Shown: positions 33,354 to 42,999, numbered from the stretch's first letter. The stretch: DNA of 64,000 nt from VRUE01 sp963764365 (GCA_963764365.1 CAVXSI010000017.1:39587-103586), one strand, 5' to 3'. Made by a program: numbers and translations. Notes: generated from the letters alone by a model not told the origin.

Positions 33354-34934
33354 ATGAGCGACGGCAACCTGCTTCCGGGCACGGCCCCGCTGGGCGAGCT
33401 GACCGAGCAGCTGCGCGAGCGGCGCGAGAAGGCGAAGCTGGGCGGCGGCGAGGAGAAGATCGCCAAGCAGCACGAGCGCGGCAAGCTGACCGCGCGCGAG
33501 CGGATCGACCTGCTGGTCGACGCGGGCAGCTTCGTCGAGATGGGCATCCACGGCCGTCCCCACTTTGCCCAGCGGGCGATGGACGGCAAGGAGGCGCCGG
33601 CCGACGGAGTCGTCACCGGCTGGGGCGACGTCGACGGGCGCCCGACCTGCATCGCCGCCTACGACTTCACCGTGATGGCCGGTTCGATGGGGATGACCGG
33701 CGAGCTGAAGGTGACCCGGCTGCGCGAGATGGCGCTCTCGAAGCGGATGCCGTTCGTCTGGCTGCTCGACTCGGCCGGCGCCCGCATCCAGGAGGCGGCC
33801 GGGTCGCTGTTCGCCGGCTCCGGACACCTGTTCCGCGAGGAGGTTGAGATGTCGGGCGTGATCCCGATGGTCGCGGCGATGATGGGTCCCTGCGCCGCCG
33901 GCACCGCCTACATCCCGGCGCTCTCCGACTTCGTGCCGATGGTCTCCGGCCAGGGGGCGATGGCGCTCGCCGGTCCCCACCTGGTCAAAGCCGTGACCGG
34001 CGAGGACATCTCGATGGAGGACCTCGGCGGTGCCAAGGTCCACTGCCGCAAATCGGGGGTCGGGGACCTCGAGGTCAAGGACGACCCCGAGTGCATCGAG
34101 GCGGTCAAGGCCTACCTCTCCTACTTCCCGCAGGATTGCGACCACAAGCCGCCGATCGCCGAGACCGCCGACCCCGACGACCGGGTGTCGGAGAAGCTGC
34201 TGGAGATCGTTCCCGAGTCCCCGCGCCAGCCCTACGACATGTACGACGTGATCGCCGAGATCGTCGACGACGGCGAGTGGTTCGACCTGAAGCCGAAGTT
34301 CGCGAAGACGCTGATCACCTGCTTCGCCCGCTTCGGCGGCCAGCCGGTCGGGATCGTCGCCAACCAGCCGAAGCAGCTGGCCGGGATCCTCGACAACGAC
34401 TCGGCCGACAAGGCCGCCCGCTTCATCAACCTCTGCGACGCCTTCAACGTGCCGCTGGTCTTCCTCCAGGACGTGCCCGGCTTCATGGTCGGCTCGAAGG
34501 TCGAGCACGCCGGGATCATCCGCCACGGGGCGAAGATGCTCTACGCGGTCAGCCGCGCCACCGTGCCGAAGGTGACGGTGATCGTCCGCAAGGCCTACGG
34601 CGCCGGCTACTACGTGATGTGCGGCAAGGCCTACGAGCCCGACCTGATCGTCGCCTGGCCCGGGGCCGAGATCTCGGTGATGGGCGCCGAGGGCGCGGTC
34701 AACATCATCGGCCGCTCGGCGATCGAGGCCTCCGACGACCCCGAGGCGACCCGCGAGGCGATGCTGAACGCCGTGCGCGAGCAGATCGACCCCTACATCG
34801 CGGCGGGGAACGCCGTCATCGACGACATCATCGACCCCCGCGAGACCAGGCCGACGATCGTCAAGGCGCTGCGGATGGCCCGCGACAAGCACGTCGAGAA
34901 GCCGCGCAAACGCCACGGGGTGATGCCGGTATGA
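33354..34934 (+). CDS. Acyl-CoA carboxylase carboxyltransferase (beta) subunit
   Basis: A 526-residue enzyme half that moves CO2 from biotin to an acyl-CoA. GKLTARERIDLLVDAGSFVE is the N-terminal hallmark; DSAGARIQEAAGS and MGPCAAGTAYIPALSDF contain the first oxyanion glycines, and LQDVPGFMVGSKVEHAG plus AYGAGYYVMCGKAYEPDLIV the second domain. It is related to PccB/MccB-like subunits; the substrate (propionyl, methylcrotonyl, geranyl) is not decided by the motifs I can see. No biotin carboxylase subunit is in the window; a free biotin carrier is at 17489. Confidence 0.9.
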   Translation: MSDGNLLPGTAPLGELTEQLRERREKAKLGGGEEKIAKQHERGKLTARERIDLLVDAGSFVEMGIHGRPHFAQRAMDGKEAPADGVVTGWGDVDGRPTCIAAYDFTVMAGSMGMTGELKVTRLREMALSKRMPFVWLLDSAGARIQEAAGSLFAGSGHLFREEVEMSGVIPMVAAMMGPCAAGTAYIPALSDFVPMVSGQGAMALAGPHLVKAVTGEDISMEDLGGAKVHCRKSGVGDLEVKDDPECIEAVKAYLSYFPQDCDHKPPIAETADPDDRVSEKLLEIVPESPRQPYDMYDVIAEIVDDGEWFDLKPKFAKTLITCFARFGGQPVGIVANQPKQLAGILDNDSADKAARFINLCDAFNVPLVFLQDVPGFMVGSKVEHAGIIRHGAKMLYAVSRATVPKVTVIVRKAYGAGYYVMCGKAYEPDLIVAWPGAEISVMGAEGAVNIIGRSAIEASDDPEATREAMLNAVREQIDPYIAAGNAVIDDIIDPRETRPTIVKALRMARDKHVEKPRKRHGVMPV

Positions 34935-34944
34935 GCCCAGGACG

Positions 34945-35056
34945 CTGCAAACCGGCGCATCTCGGGGTCTTCGGTCGTTCGCCTTTGGGTCACGCACTGA
35001 AGCGCGCTCCCCTCACCTCCCTCCCTGCGCCTACCGACCTGCTTGGTTTTCGCGCC
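34945..35056. repeat. Repeat 'CTGCAAACCGGCGCATC' copy 2 (long form)
   Basis: The left 25 bases are identical to 5950-5974. About 75 unrelated bases follow, then a TTGGTTTTCG end like that of copy 1. It fills the gap between the carboxyltransferase and the BKACE gene; no ORF is evident in it. Confidence 0.5.
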
Positions 35057-35073
35057 CGTTTGGAGGGACGGCT

Positions 35074-35970
35074 ATGAGTTCCTTTGCGGATCCGGTTGTT
35101 ATTTCCTGTTCCATTTCGGGCGTGATCGCCAACCGCGACCAGTGCCCGGCGATCCCCTACACGCCGGAGGAGTACGCGGCGGAGGCGCGGCGGGCGGTCG
35201 ACGAGGGCGCCTCGCAGATCCACATCCACGCCCGCAAGCCCGACGGCACCCCCTCCTACGAGGTCGAGGACTTCAGGGCGATCACCGAGGCGATCCTGGC
35301 CGAGGTCGGCGACGTGATCGTCAACTACTCGACCGGGGCGATCGGGATCCCGATCGAGACGCGGCTCGAGTACCTGCGCGAGCTGAAGCCCGACGTTGCG
35401 GCGCTCAACATGAGCTCGATGAACTACGCCAAGTACAGCTCGCGGCGCAAGGACTTCGTCTTCAAGGCGGTGTTCGAGAACAGCTTCGACACGATCATCG
35501 AGTTCCTCACCGCGATGAAGGATCTCGGGATCAAGCCCGAGCACGAGTGCTTCGACGCCGGCCACGTCGCCAACCTCGACCCGCTGATCGACATGGGGCT
35601 GCTCGACCGCACGCCGCTGCAGGTCTCGCTGGTGATGGGGGTCAACGGCGGCATCCGGCCGACGCCGCGCAATGTCACCGCGATGTCCGACCAGATCCCC
35701 GGCGGGCCGGAGGGCGAGAACCAGTGGCAGGTGATCGGCATCTCCCGCGACCAGTGGAAGCTGCTCGCCGCCTCGCTGGTGCTCGGCGGCAACGTCCGCG
35801 CCGGGGTCGAGGACAACCTCTACCTGCCGGACGGCGAGATGGCGAAGTCCAACGGCGAGCTGATCGCCAAGGCGCGCCAGATGGCCGAGGATGTCGGCCG
35901 CCGCGCCGCCACGGTCGCCGAGGCCCGCGAGCTGCTCGGGGTGCCCAAGCGTGAGCGGCCTGCCGCTTAG
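35074..35970 (+). CDS. Beta-keto acid cleavage enzyme (BKACE, DUF849 family)
   Basis: A 298-residue zinc TIM-barrel enzyme. VVISCSISGVIANRDQCPAI starts the barrel, IHIHARKPDGTPSYE gives the His-x-His zinc ligands, VNYSTGAIG and ECFDAGHVANL follow, and GGNVRAGVEDNLYLP is the typical end. The family condenses a beta-keto acid with acetyl-CoA to give acetoacetate and a new CoA ester, as in lysine fermentation or carnitine and beta-ketoadipate breakdown. The keto acid is unknown. The CoA-transferase gene overlaps its end by 20 bases. Confidence 0.88.
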   Translation: MSSFADPVVISCSISGVIANRDQCPAIPYTPEEYAAEARRAVDEGASQIHIHARKPDGTPSYEVEDFRAITEAILAEVGDVIVNYSTGAIGIPIETRLEYLRELKPDVAALNMSSMNYAKYSSRRKDFVFKAVFENSFDTIIEFLTAMKDLGIKPEHECFDAGHVANLDPLIDMGLLDRTPLQVSLVMGVNGGIRPTPRNVTAMSDQIPGGPEGENQWQVIGISRDQWKLLAASLVLGGNVRAGVEDNLYLPDGEMAKSNGELIAKARQMAEDVGRRAATVAEARELLGVPKRERPAA

Positions 35971-37183
35971 CGACGTCAGGGTCCTCGACCTGACCCGGCT
36001 GCTGCCCGGTGGCTTCTGCTCGCTGCTGCTCGCCGACCTCGGCGCCGAGGTGCTGAAGGTCGAGGACACCGGCATGGGCGACTACATCCGCTGGGCGCCG
36101 CCCTACTACGGCGACGAGGGGCAGCAGGAGCTGGGGACGCGCTCCGCCCTCTACCTCTCGCTCAACCGCGGCAAGCGCTCGATCCGGCTCGACCTCAAGA
36201 GCGAGGCCGGCCGCGAGGCGCTGCTGCGGCTGGTCGAGCGCCACGACGTCGTCCTCGACGGCTTCCGCCCCGGCGTTCTCGACCGGCTCGGCGTCGGCTA
36301 CGAGCGGATGCGCGAGGCCAACCCGGCGATCGTCTTCTGCGCGATCACCGGCTACGGCCAGGACGGCCCCTACACGCAGCGGGCCGGCCACGACATGAAC
36401 TACCTCGGCCTGGTCGGGCTGCTCGGCCTGACCGGGGCCAGGGACGGGCCGCCGGTGCAGTCGGGCGGCCAGGTCGCCGACCTCGGCGGCGGCGCCCTGA
36501 TGGCGGCCTTCGGGGTGCTGGCGGCGCTGCACGAGCGGCGCCGCTCCGGCGAGGGGCAGATGGTCGACGTCTCGATGGCCGACGGCGCCCTCTCCTGGCT
36601 GGCGATGGTCGCCGGCCGCTACTTCTGCGACGGCGAGGTTCCCCGGCGCGGCGAGCAGCAGCTGGCCGGCGGCCTGCTCTGCTACCTGCCCTACGAGGCG
36701 GCCGACGGCTGGGTCAGCTGCGGCGCCCTGGAGCCGAAGTTCTGGGCCGCCTTCTGCTCCGGCGTCGACCGTCCCGACCTGGTCGAGTCCCAGTTCGAGG
36801 CGCCGGGCTCCGACGCCTGGCGCGAGGTCGCCGCCGTCTTCCGCTCGCGCAGCCGCGACGAGTGGAAGGCGTTCAACGACGAGCACGACTGCTGCATCGA
36901 GCCGGTCCTCGACCTCGACGAGGCGCTCGACTCGGAGCTGGTGCGGGCGCGCGGGATGGTGGTCGAGATGGAGCAGCCCGGGCTCGGCACGGTGCGCCAG
37001 CTCGGCGCCCCGGTGAAGCTGAGCCGCACCCCCGCCGACCCGACCCGCCCGGCCCCGGCCTTCGGCGAGCACACCGACGAGGTGCTGCGCGAGGCCGGCT
37101 ACTGCGACGAGGAGATCGCGGCGATGTTCGCCTCGGGCGCCGTCGCAGGGCCGAGCGGCTCTCCAACCACCTTCCGAGCATGA
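35951..37183 (+). CDS. CaiB/BaiF family (class III) CoA-transferase
   Basis: A 410-residue enzyme. VRVLDLTRLLPGGFCSLLLA and LGAEVLKVEDTGMGDYIRW are the N-terminal signature, including the catalytic Asp-containing GHDMNYLGLVGLLGL segment; ITGYGQDGPYTQRAGHD is highly conserved in the family. GTG at 35951 gives a start at SGLPLSDV. It shuttles CoA between carboxylic acids, for instance succinyl-CoA to a catabolic acid or racemising alpha-methylacyl-CoA; the choice is open. It overlaps the BKACE gene, so the pair form one operon. Confidence 0.88.
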   Translation: MSGLPLSDVRVLDLTRLLPGGFCSLLLADLGAEVLKVEDTGMGDYIRWAPPYYGDEGQQELGTRSALYLSLNRGKRSIRLDLKSEAGREALLRLVERHDVVLDGFRPGVLDRLGVGYERMREANPAIVFCAITGYGQDGPYTQRAGHDMNYLGLVGLLGLTGARDGPPVQSGGQVADLGGGALMAAFGVLAALHERRRSGEGQMVDVSMADGALSWLAMVAGRYFCDGEVPRRGEQQLAGGLLCYLPYEAADGWVSCGALEPKFWAAFCSGVDRPDLVESQFEAPGSDAWREVAAVFRSRSRDEWKAFNDEHDCCIEPVLDLDEALDSELVRARGMVVEMEQPGLGTVRQLGAPVKLSRTPADPTRPAPAFGEHTDEVLREAGYCDEEIAAMFASGAVAGPSGSPTTFRA

Positions 37184-37213
37184 GCGCGCCCGCCGAGCGG
37201 CTCGCTGCTGAAG

Positions 37214-37886
37214 ATGGGCGAGCTGGCGGAGGCGTCGGGCGTGCCGGTGCCGACGATCAAGCACTACCTGCGTGAGGGGCTGCTGCCCGAGCCGGTGAAG
37301 ACGAGCCGCAACATGGCCTACTACCCGCCCGAGTTCGTCGACCGGATCAGGCTGATCAAGCAGCTGCAGGAGGAGCGCTTCATGCCGCTGAAGGCGATCA
37401 AGACGGTGCTCGACGAGGATCCCGCGCGGGCCCGCGCCCTGCTCGAGCTCGAGGACCGGATCCTCGACCGGGCGCTGGCCGGCGAGCGCACGCGGACCAG
37501 CGCCGCCGAGGTGCGCGAGCGCTACGGCGTCCCCAAGGAGGTGCTCGACCGGCTCGAGAAGCTCGAGGTGCTGAGCCCGAACAGCGCGCGGCTACTCGCC
37601 CTCCGACGTGAAGATCATCGAGGCGATCGGCCGCTTCCGCGCCGGCGGCTACGACGAGCAGATCGGCTTCACCGTCTACGACACCCTGCGCTACAAGACG
37701 GCGCTCGAAGAGCTGGTCCGCCAGGAGGTCGAGGTGGTGATGAGCCGCCTCGCCGGCGAGGTTCCACCCGAGCGCGTGGTCGAGATGCTCGAATCCGGCG
37801 CCCAGCCGCTGCAGGACCTGATTGCCGCCCTGCACACGAAGCTGATGGTCGCCGAGCTCGAGCGCCACCGCGCCGGTCGCGGCTGA
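37214..37886 (+). pseudogene. MerR family regulator with one extra base
   Basis: MGELAEASGVPVPTIKHYLR with LPEPVKTSRNMAYYPPEFV is the MerR winged helix, followed by KAIKTVLDEDP and a helical region. Near 37587 one extra base changes frame; removal would give NSRGYSPSDVKIIEAIGRFR and continue to the stop at 37886. The restored protein has about 223 residues, a normal length for acyl-CoA-related MerR proteins. Either a sequencing error or a recent mutation. It follows the CoA-transferase closely and probably controls the acyl-CoA genes. Confidence 0.7.
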
Positions 37887-37948
37887 CGAGACTGCATTCG
37901 CCCGCCGCTCTACGCGCCCAAATGCCGTTTCGTCGATCATGCGGAGTT

Positions 37949-38791
37949 GTGAGAGCGGTTCTGGTCACGGGGGCTTCGACCGGCATCGGCCGGGCGACCG
38001 CCCTGCGGCTCGACCGGACGGGGTGGCGCGTGTTTGCCGGGGTGCGCAGGGAGGAGGACGCCGCCTCGCTGCACGAGGCAGGGTCGGAGCGGCTGGCGCC
38101 GCTGATGCTGGACGTGACCGACGCGACGCAGATCGCCGCGGCCGCCGAGCGGATCGGCGCCGAGCTGGGGGAGGCCGGCCTCGACGGGCTGGTCAACAAC
38201 GCCGGGATCGGCATCATGGGCCCGCTCAAGACGATCCCGATCGACGACTTCCGCCGGCAGATCGAGGTCAACCTGACCGGGCAGGTCGCGGTGACCCAGG
38301 CGATGCTGCCGGCGATCCGCCGCGCCGGCGGCCGGGTCGTCTTCGTCAGCTCGGCCGGCGGGCGCATGGCGCTGCCGTTCGGCGGGCCGTACCACGCCGC
38401 CAAGTTCGGGCTGGAGGCGGTCGCCGACTCGCTCCGCCAGGAGCTGCGCCCCTGGGGGATCGAGGTGGCGGTGATCGAGCCCGGCTCGATCGACACCCCG
38501 ATCTGGGAGCGGGCGGTGGGCACCTACGAGGAGATGGCAGCGCGCGCGCCGGCGCGGCAGCAGGAGCTCTACGGCAAGCGGCTCGCCGGCCTGCAGGAGG
38601 GCGCTCGCAAGACGGCCGCCCGCGGCATCCCGCCCGACAAGGCGGCGGGAACGATCGAGCGGGCGCTGACCGCGCGTCGCCCCCGCACCCGCTACCGGGT
38701 CGGCCTCGACGCCCAGGGCCAGGTCCTCCTCCGCCGCCTGCTCCCCGACCGCGCCCTCGACCGCCTGCTCGCCGCCTTCCTGCGCATCTGA
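37949..38791 (+). CDS. SDR family oxidoreductase
   Basis: A 280-residue protein starting at GTG (an ATG at 37922 is the alternative). VLVTGASTGIGRATALRLDR binds NAD(P), LVNNAGIGIMGPL is the NNAG motif, FVSSAGG and PYHAAKFGLEAVADSL hold the Ser, Tyr and Lys. The C-terminal part resembles the retinol/hydroxysteroid dehydrogenase-like group (EPGSIDTPIW). Substrate unknown. It is the last gene of the acyl-CoA region and convergent with the cyclase/ATPase gene. Confidence 0.85.
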   Translation: MRAVLVTGASTGIGRATALRLDRTGWRVFAGVRREEDAASLHEAGSERLAPLMLDVTDATQIAAAAERIGAELGEAGLDGLVNNAGIGIMGPLKTIPIDDFRRQIEVNLTGQVAVTQAMLPAIRRAGGRVVFVSSAGGRMALPFGGPYHAAKFGLEAVADSLRQELRPWGIEVAVIEPGSIDTPIWERAVGTYEEMAARAPARQQELYGKRLAGLQEGARKTAARGIPPDKAAGTIERALTARRPRTRYRVGLDAQGQVLLRRLLPDRALDRLLAAFLRI

Positions 38792-38810
38792 CGCCCCCCG
38801 CCGCTGTCCC

Positions 38811-41800
38811 TCAGCGGGGGGTTGCGGACAGGGCTTCGCGCTCTTCTTCGATCGTCGCGAGGTGGGCGAGGGTGCCGGCGCGCTTGGCGGTCGCCGCGGC
38901 CTCGTCGAGCAGCTCGCGGGCGCCCTCCTGGCCGCCGGCGAGGTGGGCGCGGGCGGTGGCCAGGAGGGTCAGCGGAAGCGACCAGAGAATGCCGCGCTCG
39001 CGTGCGACCTCGCTCGCCCACCGTCCCAGCTCCGCCGCCTCCGCGGCCCGGCCGACGCCGGTCAGCGCTTCGGCTCGCACCGATGCCCGCCAGGCCTCCA
39101 GCTCGCCGCCGCTGTGCATCGCTTCGCGATAGACCCTCTCGGCCTCCTCGATCGCCTCCAGCGCCGCCTCGCTCTCCGTGGTGCCGAGCAGCGTGGTGGC
39201 GAAGTTGGAGAGCGCGGCGCTGCGCGAGAAGACGTCGCCGAGGCGCTCGGTCAGCTCGCAGTTGCGCCGCGCCAGCGCGACGCCGGCGTCCTCTTCGCCC
39301 CGCATCGTCAGCACCAGCGCCAGGTTGCCGCGGGTCCAGCTCGCGGTCTCGGGATCGCCGTCCTCGGTGGCGATCCTCAGCGCCGCGTTGAACAGCTCCT
39401 CCGCCTCGTCGAAGCGGCCACGCTCGCGCCGCACCACGCCCTTTCCCATCATCGCCCAGGCGACCGGGCTGCAGATCACGATCCCGGCGCCGAGGCGGCG
39501 GTCGCCGTCGGCCAGCTCCAGCAACTGGTCGAGCTCCCGCTCGAAGCCGTCGAAGTCGGCGGCGCAGAGGTAGGCGTAGGAGCCCGCCCCCCGCAGCGCG
39601 ATTCGCAGCGACAGGTCGCCCGATTCGTCGGCCAGCCGGTTGACCTCGGCGACCGCCGCCAGCCACGCGCCCGCCTCCTGCTCCAGGCCCGGCCGGGATG
39701 AGGTCGCCATCTTCAGCATCGCCAGCGAGCGCAGGTCGCCGCTCCGCGTCGCGATCTCCTCCGCCTCGGCGGCGATGCGCGCTTGCTCCTCTGCCTCCAT
39801 CCCCAGCCGCCAGGCGTAGACGAGCTGGAGCAGGCGCGAGGTGACCGCCAGCGCCGAGCTTTCCTCGTCCTCGGGCAGCTCGGCGGCCAGCTCCATGACC
39901 CGCCGCCACAGTCGCAGCGCGTCCCCGGGGTGGCTGCTGCCCGTCCAGTGGGCGGCGCGGGCCGACCAGCGCGCCGCTTCCCGCGTCTCTCCGCCCGATT
40001 CCATGTGGCTGGCGATCAGCGCCGCCAGCTCGTCGCCGCGCTCCGGGTTGAGCTCGATCGTCGCTCGCGCCACCGCCGCGTGCGTTGCCGCCCGCTGCTC
40101 GCCGAGCTGGGTGCCGTAGGCGACCTCGCGGGTCAGCGGGTGGCGGAAGGCGAGCAACCGCTCGGGGTAGACCTCCGCCTCGTAGAGGAAACCAGCCTCG
40201 ATCAACTCGCCCAGCGCCGCCGCGCAGCGTCCCTCCTCCGCGAACCCCATGACCATCTCCAGGGCGGGCTCGGGAATCTCCTTGCCGGCCACCGACGCCG
40301 CCTGCAGCAACAGCTTTGCGTCGGGGCCGAGGCGGTCGATCCGCGCCGCGAGGACGGTCTGCACGCTGGCCGGGACGCGCGCCTCCTCGACCGGTCGCGC
40401 CAGCCTGTAGGCGCCGCGCTCGCCCAGGAGGCCGCCCGACTCGGCCAGCTCGCGGACGATCTCCTCGACGAAGAACGGGTTGCCGGAGGTGCGCTCGTGG
40501 ACCAGCTCGGCGAGTCCGTCGAGCGATGGATCCGTGCCCGCCAGGTCGCGCAGCAGCTCGGCCGTGTCGGCCGGCCCGAGCGGCGCCAGCTCGATCTCGT
40601 GATAGTCGGGCGGGCCGCTCCAGCCCCGCTCGTACTCGGGCCGGAAGTTGACGATGGCCAGCGTCTGCGTGCCCTCGACCGCGCCGAGCAGACCGCCGAG
40701 CATCGACGCGCTGCCCTCGTCGATCCAGTGCAGGTCCTCGATCACGGTGACCACCGGCTGGCGCCGGTTCGGCGCCCGCACCAACCGGCAGACGATCTCC
40801 CGCAGCGCCCGCTGGCGCGCCTCGGGGCTGAGCTGGGGCGCCGGTCGGTCGGGGTCGGGGACGCCGAGGAAGTCGAACAGGACCGGCAGCTCTTCGGCAA
40901 ACGCCGGATCGAGCAGCAACGCCCGGCCGGCGACCTTCTCGCGCACGATCCGCTCCTGGTCGGCGTCGGCGATCCCGAAGTAGGAGCGCAGCATCTGCAG
41001 CACCGGCATGAACGGGGTCTCGCGACCGTGAGCCTGCGCCTGCGCCTCGAAGACCTCGACCCCCGCCGCGCGGGCACGCTCGGCGAACTCGTGACAGAGG
41101 CGGCTCTTGCCGACCCCGGGCTCGGCGACGATCCCGACCGCCGCGCCCTCCCCGGACCTTGCCCGGTCAAGCGCCGCATCGAGCACCGCCATCTCCTCGG
41201 CGCGGCCGACGAAGCTGGAGAAGCCCCGTTCGCGGGAGAGGTCGAGCCGCGAGCGGGCGCCGCCGACGCCCGCCAGCTCGAACACGCGGACCGGCCGGCT
41301 CGCCCCCTTGATCTCGAACTCGCCGAGGTCGTCGAGGTCGAAGTAGCCGATCGCCAGCTCCGCCGCGGCCTCGGCCAGATAGGCCTTGCCGGGCTCCGCC
41401 AGGGCCTCCATCCGCTGCGCCAGGCCGACCGTGTGGCCGATCGCGGTGTAGCCGCCGTCCTCCTCGGCGCCAATCGCGCCGGCGATCACCTCGCCGGAGT
41501 TGACGCCGATCCTGGTCGAGAAGCTGAGCCCCTCGCTGCGCCGCAGCTCGGCCGCGTAGCCGGCGATGTCGTCGAGCATCGTCAGCGCCGCGTAGCAGGC
41601 CCGCCGCGCGTGGTCCTCGTGCGCGACCGGTGCCCCGAACACAGCCATGATCCCGTCGCCGGTGAATTTGTCGACCGTGCCCTCGAAGCGGTGCACGTCG
41701 TCGGCGAGGATCGCGAAGAAGCGCTGCATGATCTGCCGCCACCGCTCGGGGTCCTGCCCCTCGGCGAGATCCATCGAGCCCTTGACGTCGGCGAACAGCA

Positions 41801-41849
41801 CCGTCACCTGCTTGCGCTCGCCGTCTGCCTCGATCCCGGTGCCTGTCAC
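38811..41849 (-). CDS. Class III adenylate/guanylate cyclase fused to AAA ATPase and TPR
   Basis: A 1012-residue regulator. Residues ~10-180 are a nucleotide cyclase domain: VTVLFADVKGSMDLAEGQDP, VDKFTGDGIMAVFGAP with the two metal Asp, and SGEVIAGAIG. A predictor-like ATPase follows: FVGRAEEM, Walker A in VAEPGVGKSRL near 245, Walker B in VTVIEDLHWIDEGSA. The second half is helical repeats of TPR type. Such proteins are common in actinobacteria and resemble LuxR/MalT-type signal ATPases with a cyclase in place of the DNA-binding domain. The signal is unknown. It stands alone. Confidence 0.87.
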   Translation of the reverse strand: MTGTGIEADGERKQVTVLFADVKGSMDLAEGQDPERWRQIMQRFFAILADDVHRFEGTVDKFTGDGIMAVFGAPVAHEDHARRACYAALTMLDDIAGYAAELRRSEGLSFSTRIGVNSGEVIAGAIGAEEDGGYTAIGHTVGLAQRMEALAEPGKAYLAEAAAELAIGYFDLDDLGEFEIKGASRPVRVFELAGVGGARSRLDLSRERGFSSFVGRAEEMAVLDAALDRARSGEGAAVGIVAEPGVGKSRLCHEFAERARAAGVEVFEAQAQAHGRETPFMPVLQMLRSYFGIADADQERIVREKVAGRALLLDPAFAEELPVLFDFLGVPDPDRPAPQLSPEARQRALREIVCRLVRAPNRRQPVVTVIEDLHWIDEGSASMLGGLLGAVEGTQTLAIVNFRPEYERGWSGPPDYHEIELAPLGPADTAELLRDLAGTDPSLDGLAELVHERTSGNPFFVEEIVRELAESGGLLGERGAYRLARPVEEARVPASVQTVLAARIDRLGPDAKLLLQAASVAGKEIPEPALEMVMGFAEEGRCAAALGELIEAGFLYEAEVYPERLLAFRHPLTREVAYGTQLGEQRAATHAAVARATIELNPERGDELAALIASHMESGGETREAARWSARAAHWTGSSHPGDALRLWRRVMELAAELPEDEESSALAVTSRLLQLVYAWRLGMEAEEQARIAAEAEEIATRSGDLRSLAMLKMATSSRPGLEQEAGAWLAAVAEVNRLADESGDLSLRIALRGAGSYAYLCAADFDGFERELDQLLELADGDRRLGAGIVICSPVAWAMMGKGVVRRERGRFDEAEELFNAALRIATEDGDPETASWTRGNLALVLTMRGEEDAGVALARRNCELTERLGDVFSRSAALSNFATTLLGTTESEAALEAIEEAERVYREAMHSGGELEAWRASVRAEALTGVGRAAEAAELGRWASEVARERGILWSLPLTLLATARAHLAGGQEGARELLDEAAATAKRAGTLAHLATIEEEREALSATPR

Positions 41850-41969
41850 AGCCCCCAGAGGTTACGCCCGCGCGCCCACCGCGCGTTCGCATCTGTCGCC
41901 GGCGTGCAGCCTTGCCGAGAACGCGGCTCGGGGTGGGGTGCCAGCTATGCTGGCCCCCCGCAAACCGAT

Positions 41970-41983
41970 TGACTGGTCAGTCA
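41970..41983. promoter_or_regulatory. Probable TetR operator
   Basis: TGACTGGTCAGTCA has perfect TGACTG/CAGTCA half-sites and ends four bases before the nitrilase ATG at 41988. A TetR gene follows the nitrilase. Palindromes of this TGAC-type are common TetR sites. Binding here would block translation initiation region transcription of the pair. Confidence 0.65.
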
Positions 41984-41987
41984 GCCA

Positions 41988-42821
41988 ATGCGCGCAGCCG
42001 CCGTACAGCTCAACTCCACCGCCGACAGGCCCCGCAACCTCGCCGCCGCCGAGCGGTTGGTCCGCGCCGCCGCGGCCGACGGCGCCGAGCTGGTCGCGCT
42101 GCCGGAGAAGTGGAGCCATCTCGCCTCCGGCGAGGAGATGGCGGCCGGCGCGGAGCCGCTCGACGGCCCCAGCCTCGCGGCGGCCCGCTCCTGGGCGCGC
42201 GAGCTCGGCGTCCACCTGCTCGCCGGCAGCATCGCCGAGCGCGGCGAGGACGGCGGGAAGCCGTTCAACACCTCGGTCCTGATCGGCCCCGATGGCGAGG
42301 ATCTCGCCGCCTACCGCAAGATCCACATGTTCGACGTCGACGCCGGCGGCGTCGCCTACCGCGAGTCCGACCACGAGCGGGCGGGGGAGGAGATCGTCGA
42401 CGCCGAGGTCGGCGGGCTCGGCGTCGGGCTGAGCGTCTGCTACGACCTTCGCTTCCCCGAGCTGTACCGGATCCTCGCCGTGCGCGGAGCCCGCCTGATC
42501 GCGGTCCCCTCCGCCTTCACGCTGGCGACCGGGCGCGACCACTGGGAGACGCTGCTGCGGGCGCGGGCGATCGAGAACCAGGCCTTCGTGCTCGCCCCGA
42601 ACCAGGTCGGCGAGGCGCCGCCCCACTACAGCTCCTACGGCCGCTCGGCGATCGTCGACCCCTGGGGCGTCGTCCTCGCCACCGCCGCCGACGGCGAGCG
42701 CTTCGTCGCCGCCGACCTCGACCTGGCGGCGCAGGAGCGGATCCGCGAGACGCTGCCCTCGCTCGCGAACCGCCGTCCCGAGGCGTACGCCTGGCCCCAG
42801 CTCGTGGAGGCCCACGCCTGA
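41988..42821 (+). CDS. Carbon-nitrogen hydrolase (nitrilase superfamily, Nit-type amidase)
   Basis: A 277-residue enzyme with the catalytic triad Glu40 (VALPEKWSH), Lys111 (AYRKIHMFD) and Cys151 (LSVCYDLRFPELYR). The sequence around these fits the omega-amidase / deaminated-glutathione amidase branch, which removes damaged or keto-acid amides, better than true nitrilases. Length is normal. The ATG follows a TetR-type palindrome by four bases, and the TetR gene lies downstream across element D. Confidence 0.88.
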   Translation: MRAAAVQLNSTADRPRNLAAAERLVRAAAADGAELVALPEKWSHLASGEEMAAGAEPLDGPSLAAARSWARELGVHLLAGSIAERGEDGGKPFNTSVLIGPDGEDLAAYRKIHMFDVDAGGVAYRESDHERAGEEIVDAEVGGLGVGLSVCYDLRFPELYRILAVRGARLIAVPSAFTLATGRDHWETLLRARAIENQAFVLAPNQVGEAPPHYSSYGRSAIVDPWGVVLATAADGERFVAADLDLAAQERIRETLPSLANRRPEAYAWPQLVEAHA

Positions 42822-42835
42822 TGGCGAGCTCGAAT

Positions 42836-42999
42836 GGAGCTCATGCCGAGGCCCCGCGTGTGCGACTGGCGAGCGCCGGACCAAGCGGGGCAAGGACGCA
42901 GGGAGGCCGAATAGCAGCGCTATTTTGCCGACTGAGGACGCCGCACCGCGCAGCGTCCGCCGCCGCCAGGCGTGCGCGGGGGGTCTCGGCATGAGCTCC
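42836..42999 (+). mobile_element. Palindromic core element, copy D (nitrilase/TetR junction)
   Basis: Locus-specific arms GGAGCTCATGCCGAG and CTCGGCATGAGCTCC are perfect over 15 bases. The core matches copies A and B, with GGCCGAATAGC-AGC-GCTATTTTGCC. The TetR ATG (42991) lies in the right arm, and any Shine-Dalgarno sequence must come from the element. A copy in the left arm also contains CATGCC. Confidence 0.88.

Noticed and set aside
38811..41849. LuxR-type DNA-binding regulator
   Set aside because: No helix-turn-helix at the C-terminus; the output domain is the N-terminal cyclase.
41881..41925. Inverted repeat CGCGTTC...GAACGCG upstream of the cyclase gene, similar at one end to the 57927 hairpin
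   Set aside because: Stem of only seven pairs, loop without the CGNCAT hexamer; considered coincidence or a degenerate copy.
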